Source of the DNA: Anaerolineae bacterium
GTDB lineage: Bacteria > Chloroflexota > Anaerolineae > SpSt-313
Length of the DNA: 5,920 nt
NCBI GenBank assembly: GCA_023511475.1
Contig: JAIMBM010000210.1
Coordinates: 1 to 5,920 of the forward strand
Reading direction: 5' to 3'
Shown: in pieces, positions 1 to 5,595 of the stretch
How positions within the stretch are numbered: the first letter of the stretch is position 1
Layout of the letters: every line of letters starts with the position of its first letter
The notes under the pieces: generated by a model
Seen by the model: only the letters and a program-made list of their open reading frames with translations
Databases searched by the model: none
What the model was told of the DNA's origin: nothing
Position numbers and translations under genes: made by a program

Positions 1-1
1 G

Positions 2-130
2 GACAAGGCGGCGCAGAACCTGTTGCTCAAGTACCCCATGTGGGCGACCATGCCCTTCATGCCTTTGATAAGCCGCTTACAGCGGTACGCCTTCATGGTC
101 AACGTAACCGGCTACGGCCGCATTAAATAA
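2..130 (+). CDS. C-terminal end of an unrecognised protein (partial)
   Basis: An open frame enters from the left edge and ends at a TAA at 128-130, giving the last 42 residues of a protein. It starts DKAAQNLLLKYP and ends VNVTGYGRIK. The middle is rich in Met, Pro and aromatic residues, followed by a basic end; it could be an amphipathic or membrane-contacting tail. I do not recognise the family, and no catalytic motif is visible. The call rests on the open frame, coding-like codon use with G or C in most third positions, and a long non-coding gap afterwards. It could in principle be a chance open frame, because only 129 bases are visible. Confidence 0.55.
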   Translation, partial: DKAAQNLLLKYPMWATMPFMPLISRLQRYAFMVNVTGYGRIK

Positions 131-178
131 GGGCGAAGAGGCGACGCGGGACCCGGATCGGGATCTCCGCCCGGTGAA

Positions 179-193
179 CCCTTACCTTAAGGG
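179..193 (+). other. Short perfect hairpin
   Basis: CCCTTA at 179-184 pairs with TAAGGG at 188-193 around a three-base loop CCT. It lies 49 nt after the stop of the partial gene. No T-run follows, so it is not a standard intrinsic terminator. It could be a processing or stabilising element at the 3' end of that transcript, or chance. Confidence 0.3.
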
Positions 194-411
194 ATCGCGC
201 CAAACGGGCGGATGGAGGCGAATCGGGCGATTGACCCGGCGAAAGCAAATGCCATGGATTCGCAGGGAGACATTCTGGTAATGCTTGGAAGGTTCACCGT
301 GTCTCAGCCGAGGCGCGGCCGTTGGTCAGCCCGCGTCCTTTACGGAAAAACAATCAGAAGACGGCGTTCCTAATCATGGACCCGGACCGCTCGAGGCCGG
401 GGCAGCTAGCG

Positions 412-417
412 AGGAGG
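412..417 (+). promoter_or_regulatory. Strong Shine-Dalgarno that fixes the GTG start at 427
   Basis: AGGAGG lies 9 nt before GTG 427. The same frame is open further upstream, with alternative starts at TTG 322 and ATG 376. Neither has a comparable site, and the extra residues they would add are low-complexity and basic, whereas a Rossmann fold begins immediately after GTG 427. The start at 427 is therefore preferred. Confidence 0.75.
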
Positions 418-426
418 TCAGGAAAC

Positions 427-963
427 GTGAGCGTCATCGTCATCGGGGCAGGGCCGGCGGGGCTCGCCGCAACCTACGAATTGCGCAAGAAGGGCGTAGA
501 CGTGCTCTGCCTGGAGGAAAGGGATGTGGCAGGGGGGCGGGCCCGCGGCTACAACAAGGAAGGCTACCAGTTCGACCTGGGAGCCCAGTTCTCGGCCAAC
601 CTCTGCACCACCACCTTCCGGCTCTGCCGCGAGCTGGGAATGGAGGACGCCATCCAGGATTTCGATTTTATGGGCGCCATGTGGCGCAACGGCAAACTCT
701 ATCCCATTCCGGCCACCATCAACCCCCTGGAGGCGGCGAAGCACTGGCGCGAGATACTGAGGTTCCGCGGGCTGCCCTGGAAGGGATACCCGCAAATGGC
801 CAGGGTGGCCTTTCACATGCTCAGGCGCCGGCGCGACTTCGATTTCGTGACCATGGACCCGGAGGCGGTGCTCGCACTGCGTAACGGCGTGCTGGTCAAC
901 GAGGAGACCATCCTAGAGGACGACGACGAGCTCAAGCTCGTCGCTGTCGTCTCCGGAGGTTGA
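427..963 (+). CDS. Hybrid ORF: N-terminal FAD-binding domain joined to a sulfur-carrier C-terminus
   Basis: This 178-residue ORF has two unrelated parts. Residues 1-~140 look like the start of an NAD(P)/FAD-dependent oxidoreductase of the amine-oxidase/phytoene-desaturase/protoporphyrinogen-oxidase type: dinucleotide-binding motif GAGPAG at 7-12, acidic E30 at the end of the second strand, GGRAR at 36-40 and DLGAQF at 50-55. Such enzymes usually have 400-500 residues, so the substrate and C-terminal FAD regions are missing. Residues ~143-178 (from MDPEAV, with RNG at 152-154, to VVSGG) resemble the second half of a ThiS/MoaD/TtuB beta-grasp sulfur carrier ending in diglycine. The first half of that fold is not visible in any frame. 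The gene ends 4 nt before ttuA. I infer an in-frame deletion joining two once-separate genes, or an assembly chimera; oxidoreductase activity is unlikely. A functional fusion cannot be excluded. Confidence 0.75.
   Translation: MSVIVIGAGPAGLAATYELRKKGVDVLCLEERDVAGGRARGYNKEGYQFDLGAQFSANLCTTTFRLCRELGMEDAIQDFDFMGAMWRNGKLYPIPATINPLEAAKHWREILRFRGLPWKGYPQMARVAFHMLRRRRDFDFVTMDPEAVLALRNGVLVNEETILEDDDELKLVAVVSGG
853..963 (+). other. Sulfur-carrier (ThiS/MoaD/TtuB-like) C-terminal segment
   Basis: The last 36 codons of the hybrid ORF encode a pattern typical of the last three strands of ubiquitin-like sulfur carriers: DPEAVLALRNG, then an acidic turn (EDDDELKL), then AVVSGG at the exact C-terminus. In the family the exposed Gly-Gly is adenylated and converted to a thiocarboxylate that donates sulfur. 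Complete carriers have about 65-70 residues, so roughly the first 30 are missing. ATG 853 could start translation here, but it has no good ribosome binding site and would give only 36 residues, too short for the fold. The identification rests on motif and on the adjacent ttuA. Confidence 0.7.
955..960 (+). promoter_or_regulatory. Shine-Dalgarno of ttuA made of the Gly-Gly codons
   Basis: GGAGGT lies 7 nt before the TTG start at 968 and is a strong anti-Shine-Dalgarno match. The same six bases are the two glycine codons (GGA GGT) that end the upstream ORF, directly before its TGA. It supports TTG 968 as the ttuA start and implies translational coupling between the two genes. Confidence 0.8.
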
Positions 964-967
964 GCGC

Positions 968-1915
968 TTGAAGTGCAGGCTTTGCGGCGCAACGGCAGCT
1001 ATCAACATGCGGCAACACCGGCTGGCGCTCTGCGCTGAGCATTTTGTCGAGTGGGTGCCGCGGCAGGTGGCGAGGACCATCGAGAAGTATGCGATGTTCA
1101 CGCCCGGGGAGCGTGTGCTGCTTGCCGTCTCGGGCGGGAAAGACTCGCTTGCCCTGTGGGACATCCTCCTCCGCCTCGGCCATCAGGTCGATGGCCTGCA
1201 CATCAATCTCGGGATCGAGCAGGGATACTCGGCAGCTTCGCAAGCCAGGGTTGAGGAATTCGTCGCGACCCGCCCCGGTACCAGGCTGTACACGGTCGAC
1301 CTGAGAGGCCAGTATGGCGCGAGCGTCCCCGAGTTGGTGCGCCAGCGGCGCGGACGCAAGCCTTGCTCGGTGTGCGGGTTGGTAAAGCGCCATATCATGA
1401 ACCAGAAGGCCTGCGAAGGAGGGTATGCCGCCATCGTCACCGGCCATAACCTGGATGATGAAGTAGCCGTGCTGCTGCAGAACGCGCTGCATTGGAATGT
1501 CGGATACCTGGCGCGGCAGGCACCGGTGCTGCCTCCCTCGTCGGCGGGTTTGGCCCGCAAGGTCAAGCCGCTCGTACGCCTGCGGGAGCGCGAGGTGGCC
1601 GCCTACGCCATCCTGCGTGGGATTGACTACATATACGACGAGTGCCCGCACGCCCAGGGGGCAACGACACTGTACTATAAGGACATATTGAATCAGCTCG
1701 AGGCGCGCTCCCGAGGCACGAAAGAGATGTTCTACCTGGGATTCCTGCGGGCACGGAGCGAGATGGGGCTACCCGGACCCGAGCTTGAGCGGGTGGAGCT
1801 GCACCCGTGCAGTCGATGCGGCCAGCCGACGACGGCGCCTGAGCTCTGTGCCTTCTGTCGCCTCTGGGCGGGCGAGCATGTGAGAGAGAGTGGGGAGTTC
1901 GATGGCGAGTTCTGA
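968..1915 (+). CDS. ttuA: TtuA-type tRNA 2-thiolation enzyme
   Basis: This 315-residue cytoplasmic enzyme of the TtcA/TtuA family uses ATP to adenylate a uridine in tRNA and replaces O2 with sulfur. In Thermus-type systems the target is U54 and the donor is thiocarboxylated TtuB. All family landmarks are visible: N-terminal zinc site C3, C6, C22, H25; PP-loop SGGKDS at 55-60; TGHNLDD at 158-164; three cysteines expected to hold the Fe-S cluster (C133 and C136 in CSVCG, C226 in ECPHAQ); C-terminal zinc site C281, C284, C294, C297. Length is normal for TtuA. The TTG start places the first zinc cysteine at residue 3, as in relatives, and has GGAGGT 7 nt upstream. It follows the sulfur-carrier tail by 4 nt and overlaps the transporter gene, consistent with one operon. 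The target position 54 is inferred from family; a TtcA-like position-32 role is less likely given the two zinc sites. Confidence 0.9.
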   Translation: MKCRLCGATAAINMRQHRLALCAEHFVEWVPRQVARTIEKYAMFTPGERVLLAVSGGKDSLALWDILLRLGHQVDGLHINLGIEQGYSAASQARVEEFVATRPGTRLYTVDLRGQYGASVPELVRQRRGRKPCSVCGLVKRHIMNQKACEGGYAAIVTGHNLDDEVAVLLQNALHWNVGYLARQAPVLPPSSAGLARKVKPLVRLREREVAAYAILRGIDYIYDECPHAQGATTLYYKDILNQLEARSRGTKEMFYLGFLRARSEMGLPGPELERVELHPCSRCGQPTTAPELCAFCRLWAGEHVRESGEFDGEF

Positions 1916-2624
1916 GACACGGTCGGCGCCGCGCTACTTTGACCTGGTTATGGCCGTCTTTGTTGCCGTGTTGCTCATCAGCAACGTGGCCTCGACCAAG
2001 TTCCTGCTGTTCGGCCCGTTCACCTTTGACGGCGGGACGCTGCTATTCCCGATCAGCTACATCTTTGGCGATATCCTGGTGGAGGTCTACGGTTACGCGC
2101 GGGCGCGCCGGGTTATCTGGACCGGGTTTGCGTTGCTTTTCCTCATGGCCGGTGTCTTTGCCGTGGTGGGTGCCCTGCCGCCGGCACCGGGCTGGGAAGG
2201 CCAGGAGGCCTATATCCGCATCCTGGGTGCGACCCCGCGGATCGTGCTGGGCAGCCTGCTGGGCTACGCTGCGGGGAGCTTTTCCAACTCGTACGTCATG
2301 GCCGTGATGAAGATGCTCACCCGCGGCCGGTGGCTGTGGACGCGCACGATCGCCAGCACGATGGTCGGCGAAGGGGTCGATACCCTCGTGTTCATCCTTG
2401 TTGCCTTTGCCGGTACGCAGCCCTGGGCCATGCTGTGGCCGGTCATCATCTCCAACTATGTGTTCAAGACCGGGTTCGAGGCCCTGGCCACCCCTGTCAC
2501 CTATGCGGTGACGGGCTTCCTGAAGCGGTCGGAGGGGTTGGATGTGTACGACTATGGCACGAACTTTAACCCCTTCAGCCTCCGGCTGGCGACCAGGACC
2601 GAGAGCCAGGCCCCCACGCGCTGA
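1902..2624 (+). CDS. yhhQ: Queuosine precursor transporter, YhhQ family
   Basis: This 240-residue polytopic inner-membrane protein belongs to the YhhQ/DUF165 (Vut_1) family, whose members import the queuosine precursors preQ0 or preQ1 for tRNA wobble modification. Hydrophobic segments lie near residues 14-33, 44-64, 71-92, 114-136, 158-171 and 177-205. Family signatures include FPISYIFGDILVEVYGYARAR (roughly 49-69), GEGVDT at 156-161 with polar and charged residues inside a membrane segment, and the C-terminal DVYDYGTNFNPF at 214-225. ATG 1902 is preferred over GTG 1890: the purine-rich GGGGAG (1892-1897) lies just upstream, although its 4-nt spacing is short. The start overlaps ttuA by 14 nt in another frame, so translation is probably coupled. 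Pairing with ttuA groups two tRNA-modification functions. The exact substrate cannot be told from sequence. Confidence 0.9.
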   Translation: MASSETRSAPRYFDLVMAVFVAVLLISNVASTKFLLFGPFTFDGGTLLFPISYIFGDILVEVYGYARARRVIWTGFALLFLMAGVFAVVGALPPAPGWEGQEAYIRILGATPRIVLGSLLGYAAGSFSNSYVMAVMKMLTRGRWLWTRTIASTMVGEGVDTLVFILVAFAGTQPWAMLWPVIISNYVFKTGFEALATPVTYAVTGFLKRSEGLDVYDYGTNFNPFSLRLATRTESQAPTR

Positions 2625-2731
2625 CGGGCCGCGGCGCGGGGCACCACAGCTGTGCCGCTGGGCGCTGGCCAGGAGAGCGGACACCTGGGCGCGCGCCGGG
2701 GACCCGACGTCTATCGGGCATATTCCGTGGG

Positions 2732-2750
2732 GCGAGGGCACGGCCCTCGC
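2732..2750 (+). promoter_or_regulatory. Perfect 8-bp hairpin next to the era ribosome binding site
   Basis: GCGAGGGC (2732-2739) pairs perfectly with GCCCTCGC (2743-2750) around a loop of ACG. It ends 2 nt before the AGGAG Shine-Dalgarno of era (2753-2757). No T-run follows, so it is not a terminator. By position it could modulate translation start, stabilise a processed 5' end, or be chance in GC-rich DNA. The rest of the yhhQ-era gap (2625-2763) also holds the short dyad GGCAC/GTGCC at 2640-2656 and no clear promoter. Confidence 0.4.
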
Positions 2751-2763
2751 ACAGGAGCAGAGC

Positions 2764-3705
2764 GTGAGCGAGGAAGCAGAGACCTTTGGGGCAGAGTGGC
2801 TCACCGGGGAGCTGCCGCCGGACCACCGCTCCGGGTATGTCGCAGTGGTTGGCGAGCCGAATGTGGGCAAGTCGACCCTGATGAATCACTATCTGGGACA
2901 GAAGGTGGCGATCGTCTCGCCGCGTCCGCAGACGACCCGGCACCGTCTCCTGGGCATCCTGACCCGGCCGGATTCCCAGGTCATCTTTCTAGACACCCCG
3001 GGCATCCACCGCCCCATCGACAAGCTGGGCGAGTACATGGTAGAGACGGCCCGGCGCGCCATCCTCGATGCCGACGTCGTGCTGTGGGTGGTCGACATAT
3101 CCACACCGGCCTCGCCGCAGGAGCACCAGATCGCCAGCTGGCTCAAAGAGGCGCCGGAGACGGTGCTCGCGCTCAACAAGATGGACCTTGTGCCTGCCGG
3201 GGGAATCCCGGAGCGGGCCGAGGCGTACCATGAGCTGCTGCCGCAGGCGGAGTGGTTGCCGATCACGGCTACGACCGGGGAGGGTTGCGACCGCCTGCTG
3301 GAGGTGATCGTGGCCAAGCTGCCGCTCGGGCCACGCTACTTCCCGGAGGAGCAGATCACCGACCAGCAGGAGCGCTTTATCGTCGCCGAGCTCATCCGCG
3401 AGCAGGCGCTTGGGCTCCTCTTCCAGGAGGTGCCGCATGCCGTCGCGGTGATGGTCGAAGAGTTCAAGGAGCGGCGGGAGGACCTCGTCTACATCTCTGC
3501 GACCATCTATGTGGAGCGCGAGTCGCAGAAGGGTATCCTCATCGGCAAAGGGGGCCAGATGCTGAGGACCCTCGGTGCAGCAGCTCGGGAGCAGATCGAG
3601 CAGTTTCTCGAGCGCAGGGTCTATCTCGAGCTCTGGGTCAAGGTGCGCAAGAACTGGCGCAAGGACGAGCGCGAGCTGCGCCGCCTCGGCTACGTGCTGC
3701 GCTGA
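2764..3705 (+). CDS. era: GTPase Era
   Basis: Era is a GTPase that binds the 3' end of 16S rRNA and assists 30S subunit maturation. The 313-residue product shows the full layout: G1 GEPNVGKST at 30-38, G2 threonines in PQTTRH (55-60), G3 DTPG at 77-80, G4 NKMD at 138-141, G5 region ITATTGEG at 167-174 (TAT where SAL/SAK is usual, a conservative change), then a C-terminal KH domain with GKGG at 261-264 and the typical end near VKVRKNWRKDERELRRLGY. GTG 2764 is chosen because AGGAG (2753-2757) lies 6 nt upstream. It leaves a 24-residue acidic lead before the GTPase domain, slightly longer than usual. The frame is open back to 2542, but that part overlaps yhhQ and looks non-coding. The usual Firmicute neighbours ybeY, cdd and recO are absent here; a strong terminator follows. 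Confidence 0.96.
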   Translation: MSEEAETFGAEWLTGELPPDHRSGYVAVVGEPNVGKSTLMNHYLGQKVAIVSPRPQTTRHRLLGILTRPDSQVIFLDTPGIHRPIDKLGEYMVETARRAILDADVVLWVVDISTPASPQEHQIASWLKEAPETVLALNKMDLVPAGGIPERAEAYHELLPQAEWLPITATTGEGCDRLLEVIVAKLPLGPRYFPEEQITDQQERFIVAELIREQALGLLFQEVPHAVAVMVEEFKERREDLVYISATIYVERESQKGILIGKGGQMLRTLGAAAREQIEQFLERRVYLELWVKVRKNWRKDERELRRLGYVLR

Positions 3706-3728
3706 CATCCTGTTCGGCAGAAAAGGGG

Positions 3729-3775
3729 GCAGCCTGCCGCACCCGGCGACACGCGGGTCCGGCAGGCTGCTTTTT
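3729..3775 (+). terminator. Strong intrinsic terminator after era
   Basis: An 11-bp perfect stem (3729-3739 with 3760-3770) continues, past one C-C mismatch, into a 5-bp stem (3741-3745 with 3754-3758) around an 8-base loop. TTTTT follows at 3771-3775. It starts 23 nt after the era stop. On the - strand the hairpin is followed by CCCC then TTTT (3721-3724 read in reverse), so it may also stop transcription of the convergent acyl-CoA ligase gene, which ends at 3793, though less efficiently. Confidence 0.93.
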
Positions 3776-3792
3776 AGTGGCCGGTTGGGCCC

Positions 3793-5475
3793 TCAGCTCC
3801 CTTTCGCCTGTTTGGCGAGCTCTTCCTCCCGCAACACACGGCGCAGGATCTTCCCGACCATGGTCTTGGGGAGCTCGCTGCGGAACTCGACGGCTGTAGG
3901 CACCTTGAAGCGAGCCATCTTGCCGCGGCAGTACTCGATGATCTCCTGCTCGGTGGCCGTCTCGCCCGCCTTGAGAACGATAAAGACCTTCACCGTCTCG
4001 CCGCGGTGCGGGTCGGGAAGGCCGACGGCTACCGCCTCTTTGACCTTCGGGTGCTCGTAGAGGACCTCCTCGATCTCGCGCGGATAGATGTTGAACCCGC
4101 CGGCGATGATCATGTCCTTCTTGCGGTCCACGATCTGGAAGTAGCCGTCGGCATCCATGCGGGCGATGTCGCCGGTGTAGAGCCAGCCCTCGCGCAGGGC
4201 AAGGGCCGTCTCGTCGGGTCGGTTCCAGTACCCCTTCATGACCTGCGGCCCGCGGATGATCAGTTCACCGGTCTCGCCGACGGGCATCTCGCGCGTCCCC
4301 GTCTCGACGTCCACGATCTTGCAGTCGGTGTCGGGCCAGGGCAGGCCGATGGTGCCGATGCGATTCTCGCCATAGATCGGGTTGGCGTGGGTAACCGGTG
4401 AGGTCTCGCTGAGGCCATAGCCCTCGACGAGCTTGGCGCCGGTGATCTCCTGGAAGCGCTTCTGGACCTCGACCGGCAGGGGGGCGCCGCCGCTGATGCA
4501 GGCTTTGATTGAGCGGAGATCGTACTGGCTGACCTTGGGATAGTTGTTGATGGCGACGTACATGGTTGGCACGCCGGGGTAGGCGGTCGGACGGAAGCGC
4601 TGAATGTTCTCGAGGACGTCGTGGATATCCCGGGGGTTCGGAATGAGGATCATCGTAGCCCCGGCATAGACCGGAAAGTTCATGGCCGTAGTCATGCCGT
4701 AGCTGTGGCTGAGCGGCAGGGCGGAGAGGATGACCTCCTGCCCTTCCTGCGCGCTGAACCACACCGAAGTCTGTACGGCATTGACCATGATGTTGCCGTG
4801 GGAGAGCTCAGCCGCCTTGGGCACGCCCGTCGTGCCGCCGGTGTACAGGAGGACGGCGGTGTCATCCAGCGAGATGTCCACGCCCTTGGGGGTTGCCGGG
4901 GCGGTAGCCAGGAAATACTGGAACCAGCGCGCCGAGGGGTCTTTGCTGATATCGACGCGATGGCCTTCCTTTGCCTCCTTGGCCACGGTGAACAGGAAGC
5001 GGAGCAAGGGCGGGAAGTACTCCTTGATGTTGGTCACGACGATGCTCTCGAGTGGCGTGCCGGGCTGCGCCTCCTTGACGGTGTTGTAGAACCGGCTGAG
5101 GGTAAAGATGGCCCGGGCACCCGAGTCCTTGAGCTGGTAGTTCAGCTCGCGGGCTACATAGAGCGGGTTGCAGGGCACGGCAATCGCCCCGATGCGCAGG
5201 ATGGCATAGTAGGCGATGACGTACTGGGGCGAGTTCGGAATCAGGATGGCGACGCGGTCGCCCTTGCGGATGCCCATCCGCTGGAGGCCGGCGCCGCAGC
5301 GGTTGACCAGTTCGTTGAGCTCGCGATAGGTGAGTCTGGCCTTGAAAAAGATGGTGGCAGGACGCTCCGGGAAGCGGCGGGCTACGTCGGCAAGGATTTG
5401 GGGCAGCGTCTTTTCCGGATACGAGAGCGAGGCGGGGATATGCGGCTCATACTTGCGCAGCCAGGGCTTGTCCAT
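3793..5475 (-). CDS. AMP-forming acyl-CoA ligase (long-chain fatty acid type)
   Basis: This 560-residue cytoplasmic or membrane-associated enzyme activates a carboxylic acid with ATP to an acyl-adenylate and then to acyl-CoA. ANL-superfamily motifs occur in order: phosphate-binding loop YTGGTTGVPK at 211-220; ALPLSHSYG at 252-260; GYGLSETSP at 352-360; YTGD at 433-436; hinge RKKDMIIAGG at 451-460 with FNIYPREIE following; catalytic lysine K542 in PKTMVGKILRR. Length matches the FadD/LcfA group. The residue after the loop lysine is Ala (PKAAELSH) where Gly is common. The ATG start has AAGGAGG (5482-5488, read on the - strand) 6 nt upstream. It lies 120 nt downstream of the activase gene on the same strand, so the natural substrate may be an aromatic or hydroxy acid of a fermentation pathway rather than a plain fatty acid; sequence alone does not settle this. 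Confidence 0.94.
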   Translation of the reverse strand: MDKPWLRKYEPHIPASLSYPEKTLPQILADVARRFPERPATIFFKARLTYRELNELVNRCGAGLQRMGIRKGDRVAILIPNSPQYVIAYYAILRIGAIAVPCNPLYVARELNYQLKDSGARAIFTLSRFYNTVKEAQPGTPLESIVVTNIKEYFPPLLRFLFTVAKEAKEGHRVDISKDPSARWFQYFLATAPATPKGVDISLDDTAVLLYTGGTTGVPKAAELSHGNIMVNAVQTSVWFSAQEGQEVILSALPLSHSYGMTTAMNFPVYAGATMILIPNPRDIHDVLENIQRFRPTAYPGVPTMYVAINNYPKVSQYDLRSIKACISGGAPLPVEVQKRFQEITGAKLVEGYGLSETSPVTHANPIYGENRIGTIGLPWPDTDCKIVDVETGTREMPVGETGELIIRGPQVMKGYWNRPDETALALREGWLYTGDIARMDADGYFQIVDRKKDMIIAGGFNIYPREIEEVLYEHPKVKEAVAVGLPDPHRGETVKVFIVLKAGETATEQEIIEYCRGKMARFKVPTAVEFRSELPKTMVGKILRRVLREEELAKQAKGS

Positions 5476-5493
5476 GGCACTCCTCCTTCATGG

Positions 5494-5523
5494 ACCTAGC
5501 GCAGAAAAGCGGCGGTGCTAGGT
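5494..5523 (-). promoter_or_regulatory. Inverted repeat upstream of the acyl-CoA ligase gene
   Basis: ACCTAGC (5494-5500) and GCTAGGT (5517-5523) form a 7-bp perfect inverted repeat with 16 bases between the arms. It lies just before the ligase ribosome binding site, in the 120-bp gap after the activase gene. Without a T-run on the - strand it is not a terminator. An operator or a leader hairpin is possible. No clear -35/-10 pair was recognised in this gap. Confidence 0.35.
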
Positions 5524-5595
5524 GGTGCCACCTTGCAGCCACCCGGTCGGCAGCCCCAACAACCACACCTCTCGTGGCAGCTCGCCGCGATTGCA

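Larger units (their letters stand above)
131..426. other. Intergenic stretch with no convincing gene
   Basis: These 296 bases separate the partial gene ending at 130 from the GTG start at 427. Open frames cross the region in two + frames, but neither gives a recognisable protein and neither has a good ribosome binding site. A small perfect hairpin lies at 179-193. A TTGACC hexamer at 231-236 resembles a -35 box, but only a poor -10 (TGGATT, 255-260) lies at a suitable distance, so a promoter is possible here but not shown. I see no terminator with a T-run after the gene ending at 130. Confidence 0.5.

Noticed and set aside
231..260. Promoter with TTGACC (-35) and TGGATT (-10)
   Set aside because: The -35 is good but the -10 matches only 3 of 6 consensus bases at an 18-nt spacing; not enough to annotate as a promoter.
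322..426. Upstream extension of the FAD-protein ORF to TTG 322 or ATG 376
   Set aside because: No good ribosome binding site before either start, and the added residues are basic and unlike the family. GTG 427 has AGGAGG 9 nt upstream and begins right at the Rossmann fold.
285..884. 199-codon open frame on + overlapping the FAD-protein region
   Set aside because: Its product is Gly/Arg/Ala-rich low-complexity sequence, a typical GC-rich shadow of the gene in the other frame.
932..1651. 239-codon open frame on - opposite ttuA
   Set aside because: No recognisable domain; ttuA on + has every conserved motif across the same bases.
2542..2763. Era start extended upstream into yhhQ
   Set aside because: The upstream 74 residues are Arg/Ala/Pro-rich, overlap yhhQ and lack family similarity; GTG 2764 has a proper ribosome binding site.
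2989..3708. 239-codon open frame on - opposite era
   Set aside because: Shadow of era, whose G1-G5 motifs and KH domain are clear on +.
5447..5491. Short upstream ORF on the - strand starting at ATG 5491
   Set aside because: It gives about 14 residues, overlaps the ligase start in another frame, and has no ribosome binding site; likely chance.
4621..5499. 292-codon open frame on + opposite the acyl-CoA ligase
   Set aside because: Antisense shadow; composition is typical of reverse-frame GC-rich coding DNA and the - strand holds all ligase motifs.
5521..5540. T-box-like sequence on the - strand before the ligase gene
   Set aside because: Only GGTGGCACC resembles the core; the usual continuation and a competing terminator with T-run are missing, and the downstream gene is not of the tRNA-synthetase or amino-acid type.
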